A stretch of DNA of 64,000 bases from Alitta virens. Taxonomy: Eukaryota; Annelida; Polychaeta; Phyllodocida; Nereididae. A program made the position numbers and the translations under genes. Below the pieces are notes generated by a model. It searched no databases. It saw only the letters and a program-made list of their open reading frames with translations, and was not told where the DNA came from. The stretch's first letter is position 1. Each line of letters opens with the position of its first letter. Where the stretch lies: assembly GCA_932294295.1 (NCBI GenBank), contig OW028584.1, positions 9,370,407 through 9,434,406 on the forward strand, read 5' to 3'. This document shows positions 25,201 through 37,900 of this stretch, piece by piece.

Positions 25201-28200
25201 TGGAGACAAACACAAGCAGCAGTCACATGGCCTGTGTTGGAGGCAGTTGTGTCAAACACCATTGATACAAGTGAATTCTGACAGTCCCTTAACTTCAGTA
25301 GTTCCATGCTTTTCTCAGTTATAATATCTCCCGAACGCCTGTCAGTGCCTGGTTTATAAGCTGGAACTCCAAGCAGCTTAATTTCATTCACATCACCTAC
25401 AGCTACAGTCCGCCGCTCTTCATTCACATTCTTGTCTGTCAAAGTACCCATGAGTTTTGAATCCCAGTGAAGTGAAGCAAAGTTTGGGGGTTTCCACTCT
25501 TCTCTCACTGCAGTAGCGATCTTCTCTGCCACTTTCCGTTGTGACCTGTCTGCAGTGGCATATGAAACAGCAATCTTGCTGTTGTCACCCCCAGACACAA
25601 TGTCATGTGAAATGAAGGCTGCTGTTCCAGGACGAGCTACTCCATGATGTGTTTTCCCCGTGATGGCCCAGGAGTGACCAAATCTTCACTTTTGTCATCT
25701 TCATCTTGACTGCTTTCACTGTCAGCCAGTTGAACAGTGTCACTAGCTATTTCTCTTTCTTTCTCAGCCTTCTCTTGGAATTTTGTTTGTTTTAGTGCTC
25801 GCGATTCTTTACCCTTGATCTGGGATGCCAGTGCCCGATCATGAACACCAAATGAGGCAACTCTGTCAGTTTTCATTGACTGAAGAAATTTAATATCTTC
25901 TTGGTTTTTCATAACTTGCTCTGCATCTCTATTCCACAGAGGAAAAGTCTTCTGCAGATCATTTTCCACATCTTTCAGCTTAGCCAGTACACCTGGAGAT
26001 GAGCAGCGGTCTACTGCTATTTCTAGAATTTTAGAATTCTTCTCAAACAGTTCTACAATTTTCTGACAACCTCTTTTCTCTGAAATCATAGGGATGTTGC
26101 CTTTCAGATAAAATGGAATTATCTTGTCCAGAACAATCTTTGCATTGTCCCTTTGTGTTCTGTTGTATGCTGTACCCTGCGCTGATCCTTCACGTTGATG
26201 AAACATGTAACATCGTATGACCTGCTCGTTGGTTGGCAGCCTGCAGCCTGTAATTTCTTCATCCTTCTCTGTTATACCAGCTCCAAGACCAAATATAGCA
26301 CAGATTCACGAGTATTCCTTGCTTTTTTAGCTGCTCTTGCCATTTTGTCATCCTCTGTCAATGCACAATGTTGTACATGACCGTATACTGTATTAGAGCA
26401 ATACTTCTAGAAACAATATATTTCTGGGAAACTGAAAGTGAAAGTGCAGAAGACTGATATAACCACTATTAACCACTTAAAATTCTTGGAAAATGAAAAC
26501 ATTAGTGCTTGCAGTAGTTTATAATCACCTATTCCAAATTTTAGAATATTGCCATTATTTCAGATTTTCATGGCCAATGTGGACCCGGTAGAATTTATCC
26601 AAATTTCAAAATATTTTACACAATGTGTCTTTACTGGGGGTATAGCATTTCTATTATATAGCCATGACAATATTTTTTAATTGGGGGGTTTGATGCACCC
26701 TACCGTCCAGCATGCCGGAGGAGTGGGTTTCTTTGAGGCAGGAGGATCTTGAACGGAATCTTCCCCCACCCTTACTCCTCTGATCTATCCCGACGTCTGC
26801 ATTCTCCAGACCCATTTTTATGGTGCCTACTCGACCCGTATCCCCCTTTTTCGCCATTTTTCGGGGGGGGGGGGCCTTTTCGAGGCAATCCCTGTGGATA
26901 TGGCCATGCTTCTGGCACTTAAAACAACAGCTTCATTCTGGGCCAGCGGGGTACGCTTGTTGCCGACGTCCCCTGTTGGCCTGTCCCCCTCCCCGCTCTA
27001 CCTGGTCTTAGCCAGGACATCTTCCATTAAAGAATAGATTAAGTCTTTGACAACCTTCGGTCAGGGTTTCCTCTTTTTCAGGGAGGGTTGTTGGTGGGGG
27101 CCGAGACAGCGGCAGCCCGCGGTTCAGCCTGCAATAAGGGTAAGGCAACTATGTTAAGCTTTTGTTGCTTGGTTGCCTCGTATGCAGTTTCATATTGCAC
27201 AGCCAGGCCTATGGCATCTTGCAATGTAGGAGGCTTCAGGGCACCCAGCCAAAATTGCATGTTAATGGATCCTGCCGTTTCCTGCTCCTCATCAGCTGAG
27301 GCCAGATTAGCTTTTCGTGACAGATCCAGTAAGTACAGGCCATATGATTCGAGGTCCATTTCAGGGCCTTGTTTTGCGTTGAACTATTTTGTACGATATG
27401 CGTCCAAGGCTCGGTTAGAACAAAATAAAGCCGTCATCTGTTCAGTCATATCCACCCAATCATTATAGGCTAGTGAAGCGGGCTTGGCCTGTTACACTGG
27501 TCCAAATAAGAAAACATTTTTCTTCATTTGTCCGCCGGTTGTAGTCAGCAACCCTATTAAACTCATGTAAGTACTCTGTAAAAGCCATTCCTAGACCATC
27601 ATACAATGGCGGGCAGCCTCATTTCTATGGCAGGAAGATCAGGGTAGTCCATCAGGCCCCAAACCATCTGTCACGACCGCACTGGCTGAGCCATGTGCTC
27701 TCCTCTAGGCCGGGCCTCCCTCTGCTCGGGCGAAGAAGGTAGGGAAGAAGCAGATGAATCGTCAGAGTCACCGCCTTCATGCTCCGGCTCTCTAAGGGAG
27801 CTGTGTTTGCTGCTAGCTCGGACTCTTGCATCCTGTTTATTAAAAACCAGGGCCTTTTTCTTTCCCCCAACACCGGGCTGCACCTGAAGGTCATTCTCCT
27901 CCCACTCTCGGACCCGAGGTTTGAAAAAGTAGGCATTTTCCCTATTTTGCCCTGATTTTGAAATTCTATAGTATTTACAGCCATGAGACCCCCAAAAGGC
28001 ACCACTACACTATTTTAGACATTATGACAATGTTTTAAGCATGTAGGTGCAGTAGTGTCAGAGTTCTGCTTTGGGAAAAAAAATTGTTTTCTATTCTTTC
28101 CAAATTTTGTAAAACATAGCCAACATATGTCCATGTGTCTATCAAAAGGCACCACTAGGCCATATAGAGTATTACTGTACAAAATTTTGTTAGGGTAATT

Positions 28201-28652
28201 GCATTAATTAGAGTTCTGCTCTGGAAACGAAAGTGTTACGCTGCCACTCGTCTTTGAGTGAGTAAAACTTTACAAACTGAGTCTGTTCAGTGCAAAAATA
28301 AAGGTACATGATTTATACTGTTGTCTTCAATGTCCCAGTGGTCCCCAGGTCGTGTCGCAAGGTACAAAATGCCTGTGGACCATTGAATCATTCATAATTG
28401 TGGTGCACCGTCATTCCAAAGATATTTTCGGGCTTTATTGCCTTTATAATTTACAATGACTATAATTTGGAAATAATTTTACAAATTTGGCGTAACAGCA
28501 TTTTGAATTTGCCATTTCAGAGTTACATTTGTTGCAGACAAAGCCAAGTACTGGAGTCGTGTGAGGAAGGTCCTCCAGGCCAGTAAGGTCACAGTCACTC
28601 CCTTCCCACCTGTTGTGGTCAGTATTTACAGTAAAAGTATATATAGAGCATT

Positions 28653-28684
<32 letters not shown>

Positions 28685-28912
28685 CAGTAGTAGTAGTGGG
28701 TGGTGGATTGGTGGATTTGGGCTTTAAGTCCTGTATTTCTGCACCTGATTGGCTAATTAGGACAGGCAGGGACCATGGCAATGAGATGAAGGATGAAACA
28801 GCCGTCCAGCTTAGGCTCGACCTGGAATCGAACCTGGGACCCAGTGGTTGGAAGCCCAGTGCACTACCACTGAGCTACGCCCCCATGCCTGTAGTTGAAG
28901 TAGTATTAGTAT

Positions 28913-28945
<33 letters not shown>

Positions 28946-31900
28946 CTGTAGTAGTAGTGGTAGTGGTAGTGGTAGTGGTAGAAGTAGGAAATTTGACAAA
29001 TGTTGTTAGATTGCCATTGAATTTATGTTTACTTAAAGAATTGAAGGCTTAACATTTGATAATATTTTAATTTAAGTATCTGTTTATCCCAAAGTAAGCC
29101 AATTAAATCGGCTTCATGCTGACTTGGAGTGGATGTGGCATGTTCTTAGCACAGGCACTGGCCAACCATGCCCAACATATATGATGATGACTGCACTTAT
29201 ATACTTTACCTCAGTAATCCCAAGGCTCCTGACTGCTCGAACTGGCTTCTCATCTCAAGAGGCAGCTATATCATTGCAACAGCCAATCAGAGTGTGGCTG
29301 AATACATTGGAGAATGCCCTATTAAGACCACTTCATTATTAAAACCACATTACTGTCAAGAATACCTCAATATAAGACCACCTCACAATTAAGACCACCT
29401 CACTATTAGACAATTTCACTAGTAAGATACCTCACATGAAACTTTCCCCACTTCAAAAGCAGTTGTGAAATAATTTAATTCCATATGCATGCCCCTACTT
29501 ACTCTGAGCAATTTTAATTTCATTCTATTTCTTGTATTTGGATAATTGTTATCCGCTAATTCTTGGAAATAGTTTTCATATATGTGCGGCTTAAGACAGA
29601 CCCTTGTGGTACACCCATTTAACAGTTTTGGAGTTCTGAATTTTTATTTTTTATTTGTACATACTGTTTCCTAATAGTAAGATAGAATTTTATCAATTCA
29701 GTAGCTTATCCTGTTACACCATATTTTTCTAGTTTTGTAACAGATATATCATGTTTTACGAGGTCAAATGCCTTCGTTTCGTCTAGGAATATTACAGTTG
29801 TCATTTCTATATTTTGTATTGATTTGGCGAATGGTGTTTATTATATTGAACAATGCCAATGATGTTGAGTGGTTTTTTCAAATCCAAACTGATAGTTTTG
29901 AAGACTTTTTTGCTTTTCTAAGAAAGTATACACTCTAATTTAAAAATGTGTTTCTATTTGTTTATGCCACTTAATGAAGCAATCTTCCTAAGCGCTGTCA
30001 TGATGGCAAACGCATGTGTTCTTAGTGAGTTTATATAATCACTTTAAAAACAATGAAGGTTACTCATTAAAAAATTGTGCAATAGCACTTCTTTACAGGG
30101 AGAAATCTTTAAAAGTCTGTGTAGTGGCTGTAACCTGATCAGTGATCATTTATTCACCTGTGTTATTGTGTTGTACTCGTTTTCCTATGTCGTTGGTACA
30201 GTGACACACATTTCATGAGTTACATCTAGCTGTCAATAAAAGTATGTATGTAGCCTGCATATTTTTCACTAGATTTCAAAAATCATGGACGTTCCGAAGT
30301 TTGAAGAATGTGGAACATCAAGGGGGTGCTTCTTGTACCCAAGGGATTGCCGTGGACTTGATTGCAGGTAGGCATAAGACAAACGCTACATGAATTCAAT
30401 TTTGCTGCTGTATGGCTACTGTCGACTCAACGTTAGCAAGTATCGGCAGTTCAATGTTGATTAGATAGATAGATAGATAGATATTTTAGATGGATAGATA
30501 TTTTATTTTCATCGAAATTTAAACATACATGGTTTTTGAGACATTTCATTTTGACACAAATATTTCGATGAGGGGGATGCACACGAGTTTCGTGGAAACT
30601 ATGTTTAATTGTGCATCCCCGCAATATTATTATACTAAATAATTAACAAAAATTATATATAATAATAAAAATAATTAAAAAATTATCTAAATATAATTTA
30701 TTACATGTAAATTTAAAAAAGACATAAATGATATAATGATATAAATGATATAAAGAGAAGAAAAGAGAAGAAGAACCTGCTGTCAGTTCTGCTTAGCAGA
30801 CTGTTGTTCCCTAAAAGAACTAGCAAAAGCTTTTATAGTATTTTTTAATTTCAAAGATGGTGATTACCCTTTTGAAGTACCAAGTGTCGCAATAACTGTC
30901 GCATTATTAATTAGACTTGAACTAGTTGCATAAGAGTACATGCTTGATTAGTATCACCAATCTTAGTCACTTTATTTGCATTAGCGTTATTAGATTTATC
31001 ACCACCAGTTGTAATAATCAACTTTGGACGCATTCCTTGCAGATATGCATTGACCTACCGACTGTCTAGTAGTGGGACTAAAATGCACTTTGAAGCCATG
31101 GCAAAAGCCCCTGATTATGTAACAATGGGATTTTCTGCAGACAATCACATGGTAAGAAAAATGTTGTCTTAATTATAATTTTTTTTTTTTCAGCAAAAAA
31201 TTTTATGTAGAGTTGTATTGGGTGAAGAAAGCTTTTCTCTATTCACCGACTTTCCATCCACCATTTGCATACTCTCCAATGAAATGTCACAGTGAAGTTT
31301 GTTTCTACTAACAAATTCCTCTGAAAGGCTCAGTTAACACCTCAAAACGCGATGACGTCAAATTGTCACATTGTCCATCGTTGACATGACAAGGGATCCA
31401 ATTATTGGACGAGCACATTTCATTGGATAGAACATGCCAAGTCGTCTCGAGTCCACCCAACAAAGGACAGCATTGTTGTTAGCAATAACTTAAACACCAA
31501 CTTTAATGTTTGCTTCAAAAGATAACCAACCTTCATTGTTAGAGATGTGTTTTTGTTAGATTTCAGTTTAATATTATTGACAGCTAGAAAAGTAAATGAT
31601 GATCAACTAGGCAGTCATTATGTTCTGTACATGGTATGAAATGTCACTTTTTTACAAAAAGATCAATATTCCTTAGTATTAAATGTCAATTGTTATTGTT
31701 GCAGGGGACTGATGAAACAGTCACGTGCATCTCCACAGCCAATCACCAAACAGTTCAACATGGCTTCAACCTGGGACATTGCAATGAGCGCCAGCCCCTG
31801 GTTAGTAACTCTAGAACTATTTATAGAATTTGTATTTTTTTTTTTTTTAATGTGGTCTTCAATGTCAATGTCAACAGCTAAACCCTCAGTGAATCCCACA

Positions 31901-34900
31901 TAGCACACAGACATCATTAAAATTGTTCCGTGTCTGTCCAACAGGCATGAGGGCAGGCGTTACACTTTCAGAAATTTTTTCGATCTGGATAACTCGGCAC
32001 TTAGGGTCCGAAAAAAGCGGTATCCAGTCATCCAAGACGACCTTTTTTGGCTACAGATAACCAATTATAGAACCCAAGTAGTCCCCCGGACGGCCTATTT
32101 ATTTATGTGTGTTTATATAGTGTGTTTGATTAACTAAAACAAGTTCCACTTAGCCTAAATAGCCTGGGACCCAACAGTAATTAGAGACCAAGATGTCTTA
32201 ACTTTTGAACTCTTGAATTTCTCCGTTTGTTAACAGCAATCCATTCTGTTCAGATTAAAGACAATTGTGGGTATTCAGTTCTACCACTGAGAATGCCATG
32301 AATTTTGTGCAAAGTTAAAGCAAGTGTTCTTGTTAAAAATAATGAAAGAATTCAATGAAAAAATTGAAAATAATATGTTTCCAAGCATAAGAATGGGTTT
32401 AAATGCATTTTCACCAATGATTTTTTACCACTATTGTATGAATACTAAGTTAAGTCATCGCAACATCTTTAAAAAAAAAAAAAAGTAGAGGTCACCATCC
32501 ATATAATGAAGCTGTATGACATTGAATGCTTGTCCCAACCCCCTTCTAAAAAGTCCCAAACAGCATACATTTTGCTGAAATACATGGGGAAGGGGCATGA
32601 TAATATCATAAGTGGCTAGAGACATAGTGGTGATGCATTTACCAATTTTTTTATTAGTTTTTTTAGAGTCCCAACAGTTTAAGAGATTAACATTTTCCTA
32701 ATTGCATCTGGTAAAAACGAAATTGATTTGATGGTTAGTTCTTGCATATAAATGATATATGGGACATTTTTACTGGGTATAACACTTATTTTCATAAATA
32801 AAACATAAAAGTAGACTATATATGCTAGTTCTAGAACTTAACACCAAAATAACAGAAAACAGCAGAAGTGACTGGAGCTCCATCTGTGGACAAAAACGGT
32901 GCTTTTCGTAATTCTCACAAGAGGGCACTGATGATACCCGCAATTGTCTTTAAAGCCAATTGAGCATTAAGAGTATTGTATATACTTTTTCCTGCCTATT
33001 AATTTTGTTTGTTTCAAAGATTCTATGCATGGTATGGAGCGTTCAGTTAAATAATCTACACCAAATTTTTTCATTTCTATATCCAAAATAGTGAATTTAT
33101 ATGAAATTAAACTACCTTATGGCACATAAAGATGTTGGGTATAATTTCATGCAAAATAAACCTTTAAGGTTTGTATTTATTTTTATTTAAATAAATACCC
33201 AACCATTTTCAGGCCTTCATAGGCAAAGTAATTTTTGCACACTGATTACTTTTAGCTGGCAACTGAAGGAACTATACAATACTGGATTGTTGGGTTGCTG
33301 ATTTGCATTTAATCTATGGCATTTAAATTGGTTATATAAAATGCATAACTAAATTAGTTATATAAAATGCATCAATATATTTATATTAATTTTTTTATTT
33401 TTTTGTCAAAAAACTTTTGCACCAAGATCGTTTATTGTGAACTGGTCAGAAACATGGAATAAATTGCCATCTGAGATTAGGCTATATCTGAATCCGAGGA
33501 TGTATTTAAAAACAGACTTAAATCTTATCTTTTTAAAAATGTTAACAATACCATGACTGTGAAGTGCATCTGAAGATTAGATTATTAAGTTTGCACTATG
33601 CAAGACTTTACATTTATATACATTTACATACATTTACAATGCTTGACAGTTTTGTTAAAAGAGCTTTTGTACAACCTTGAAATACCGCTTCCAATATAAA
33701 AATCAGTCAAAATAGCATTCCATGAAAATGTTGTCATTAACCAAATAGCAAAAGTAACAAAAATGGGTTTTAGTCTGACTTGACAACTCTAGTTGATTTT
33801 GGTTTGGACAGAGGGAAGATCTACACAAGTCAGGATGTTATAAATGCCCACACTAATGGGCACAAAAAAATGAGCCCGACTAGTTTTTCATAATTTTACA
33901 CACTATCCGAAATCCTTATGTAGTTATATATCACAGAAACAATTAGAAAATGTTAAAATGGGATATTTCTTTTCCAGCAGCAGTGGCAGTGGCACTGGGG
34001 TGGTTCAAAATAAAAGGGAAAAAATAAAACTTTGAAAAGTACTGCTCCACAAGGCTGCCCCTGTTCCATTTGCCTAATAGACATCCCATGCAAAAATTTG
34101 ACTCATTTCGACAATATTTACTGGTCGCACAAAAAGTATGATTTTTTATTGATATAAGAGAAAAAATGGCTTTTTTCGTTTTTATGCAGTAATTATACAA
34201 TATTAGATAACTGATACAGCTAGAATCTGCTAGATGTAATTGTTGATGGTTCACTATTAGTCTTGAGAATCTAAAGAATCAAAAAGGCTAATAGGCGGAG
34301 ACAGTCACTGATGTCTTTGTTGATATCCAAGCAGTTTGGATTGTAGACTCATATAGTCCTCTTAAAGACAACGATTCAGCATTACAGTTGATGTGTCTTG
34401 TATCATCTTGTGCAGGTGAGTAAACTGTAACATTTTGTCTTTCATATTATTAAAATCCTATGGATTATTTGACATATTTCCAAAGAAATCCCTTTTATTC
34501 TTTGCAGTTAAAAATGTCTGGGACACAAACTTCTCCCACAGTGTGGCTTGTGGGGAAACCACGAAAAGACATAACATGTAGCGGTCTTCCAACTAATTTA
34601 CTCATTTAAAAAAAAAAGTATCACCAAACTGAAGAGAAAAGAACTGTAAAGATAGACCCAAATTGGCTATCAAAGCAACCTTAAACTTCTGGGAGAAAGC
34701 AAGGATACCAACACAAAGAATTGATTCAGCTGAGAGAAAGCTGTTAAAGCTGTATGATGAGTATTGCTTACTTAAGAAGGCTCGTCTACGGGTTTCTGAA
34801 AATCAGAAGTTAAAGGAAAGCATGTTTCTTGATGAGCTTCAGAGTCTTTTTGACGCATCAAGTAAAGATGCCCTTGAAATTATGAGAAATGAGGAGGAGA

Positions 34901-37900
34901 AAACATCTAGCTGCAGTATGACTTCAGTTGACAAAAATTTAGTGGACATGGAGAAGAGAAAGCAAGTTAGAATAGAGAAAGAAGAGACGAGAAAAGGAAA
35001 GCACTGTGACTCTGAAATCAAGGAATCAGAGAAGGAAATAGAAAATCTTAGTGATGCCAGTGACATTGATGAGTCAGAATTAGATAATTTGTATATATAT
35101 CCCAAAAAATACCAAATGTGCCCAAAAAATCAAGAAGGAGTCTCAAGTCAGTTGTAACACCTGAGTCTCTCTGATCGTAGAGCCATGTACGTCAGCAGTT
35201 CTGTAGCCAGTGCCCTTGGACATGATGTTCATGAGCTGTCATTGTCGAGAAGTGGAATACGACGTGCACGAATAGCCAATCGTGAAGTAACAGTGGCAAA
35301 AGAGAAATCTTCTATTGAATCAAGCAGACCCCTTCTTCTCCACTGGGATGGAAAGCTCCTGCCAGATGTTACAGGGAACAAAAATGAACAAGTAGACAGG
35401 GTTGCCATCTTGGTAACAGGAGGAGACATGGAAAAATTGCTTGGGGTACCGAAGATTAACAGAAGCACAGGTGAGCAACAAGCTCTGAATTCCCAAGTTA
35501 GAGGTTTGGTATTTGACACCACAGCATCAAATACTGGTCTTCAATCTGGTGCATGTTCACATATTGCAAATTCTTTGGGCACTGAGCTTGTATGGTTAGC
35601 CTGTCGTCACCATGTCTATGAAGTAGTCCTGTCTGATGTTGTAAAGGAGGCACTTGGGCCTACAAGTGGACCAGAAATGAAATTATTTAAACGTTTTCAG
35701 AAAATTTGGCCTACCATAAATTCTTATGAATTTCAACCAGGAAATTACAATATTTTTAGTGCCAGCCAGGAGGAATTATGCAGGGAAATGATTGAATACC
35801 ACACAGATGCACTGAAAGAGCAGCATCCAAGTCATCGATTGGACCCAAATACATTGATACAAGCCATAATATATCGGCTACATATTAAGATTACTTACTG
35901 TAACTGACATGCAAATGTAATATAATTTCAAATTACATATTGCTAGAAGTCTCATTTAATGTGCTACTTATTATGCTCAGAAAGTGTTTTTGTTTATATG
36001 CAGATTGTCTGTGTAACTTTGTCAAGTTCTGAATAAAAGAAAAGCCACTTATGTGCATTTTTCAGAATTTTCATTGAAGGTCTTAAAAAAGTCACCATTT
36101 TGTGCGACCTCTAAATATTGTTTAAATTTGATGAAATTTGGACCACAAGCTCATCTTGTGAGTAGGAACAGGGGCAGCCTTGTGGAGCAACAAAAATAAG
36201 AACTTAATTTTTTTGGACCACACTAAGCAGCACTCCTCAACAGCTATTTTTCACAGAAATGTCTTATTCTCATTTTTAATGCCTTCCAGATATCTTTTCC
36301 ACCAGAATTTTTTTCTTTTGCTTTTTGTGTGCCCATAAGATGTTATTAAAGTTCTTTTGTGGCTATATATCAAGATTGGACCAAAACCCTCATCTCAAAA
36401 CTTTCAAATATTCTGTTGCAATCCGCACTTGGTGCTGCTATCATATACATTGGCATGGCCCATTTATTTTTGTCCATGGAGGACTATAATGGGTAAAGAA
36501 ATTGTCTAGCTCTAATGGCTTCATGACACAAAAAAAGTCCAGAATTGTGTGCATTATCATAGTATTTTTCTGCTACCAAATCTAATTTTCACATACCAAA
36601 GTAGAATTGGCTTTCAGTGACCCAAAAAAAAAAGCTAACACCGAAAATATCTTGTATCAGTAATCTATCTGGGAATTTAAATTTATACCCAGCCTGAAAT
36701 AAAATTAGTTGAAATGTGAGAAACAAGCTCATAAGCCAATGATGTCTATTAAAGGATTTTGACTGTTTTTGGTGCAAGTAAGTAAGTAAGCTCGATTTTG
36801 TTTATAATAAACTAAAATCACGTGCGTTTTGTGCTACCAAATTATATCTTGGTATGTAAAAGGTTAAGAATTAAGGATATCTTTTCTACAAAAAAGCCAT
36901 TTTACTAGACAAAATGTTTTTGACCATTAACTACCCTATAAGTAGTCTATGAAAAATATTCCAAGAGCCTTGTCTGCTATTGAGAATTTTTTCGTAATTT
37001 TTCCCAAATATACAATAGTTGTGCAATAACTCCAGAACCTTTCATTTGATGAATTCTTTGAGTACAATACAACTATCCATTGCTGTGGTATAGCTTTCCA
37101 AGATTGGAAAATGCCAAAATGTGTACATGCATTTACAAAACTCCAACTGATTTTTAAAAACCCACCACAAAGACTACTGGGAGTTAGGTCCCAGAATTTA
37201 GCATGTGGTCATTTTTTGCATATCCATATACCTGGACAAAAATCCGAAGGAAAAGGTCAACCTTGAAATAGTAAACCTCGGATGAGCTAGGTGACTTAGC
37301 ATGGCTTGACTCCAAAAGAGACCAAAAACCCAATTGTAATAATACGAGCAAGCCCACTACAATACAACCACTACATTTTATCAACCACCCCCCCCCCCCC
37401 AAGTTGGGGCATAACAAAATTTCAAACAGTTTTGCATCCGTCATGGCCTGCATTAAAATTAATTGGATTTAAAAATTTTGTGCTATTAATTTTAAATGTT
37501 CATTCCAGTTTAAAAAAAAAGATCAATAAGCGAAATGTTGCCACTGTCCCTGCATTTTGTCTCCCTGCTCAGTCAGAGTTCAAAAAGGTCGCTTGCACAC
37601 TGTGAGGTCATGACTCATGTTACCTGCGATTCAGCCTCGTTCTGAGTTTCATTCAAGGGCCCTGGCAACAATGGTTTGAATGGTTGCTAGGGAGTTTAAC
37701 TATACGTGCAAGCATGGTTGTTGGGGTGGTCATTTGACCCACAGGCACAGTTGTTTTGGTGCCACCTTTCAGCCATGTTAGTAGCAAGCTTGTGCTTACT
37801 TGGGGAAAACAGGGGTAAAACAATGATATAGGGTGTGAAAATGTAAATAGAAAGTTTGAATGGTCACAATTAGCTAGAACCGGAGAAGATAGATAGGCCA

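Larger units (their letters stand above)
16885..28005 (-). mobile_element. Gypsy-type LTR retrotransposon remnant, split by insertions, truncated in RT
   Basis: Three blocks in the same orientation: 28005-26711 (gag with a CCHC zinc knuckle), 23711-22747 (protease and start of reverse transcriptase) and 16984-16885 (next RT segment). They are separated by a hAT-like element (23720-26702) and a P element (16985-22746). Known: gypsy elements order gag, protease, RT, RNase H, integrase. Only the first part of RT is present; RNase H, integrase and LTRs were not seen, so the copy is truncated near 16885. Frameshifts and stops in gag show it is dead. Confidence 0.75.

Noticed and set aside
28561..29052. 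Long plus-strand open frame rich in Val
   Set aside because: It joins FRRS1 exon 5 to an AGT microsatellite and an antisense SINE. Only 28521-28617 is credible coding sequence.
29330..29410. Short repeated TTAAGACCACCTCAC-type units
   Set aside because: Few imperfect units of a low-complexity repeat; no function or mobile element can be assigned.
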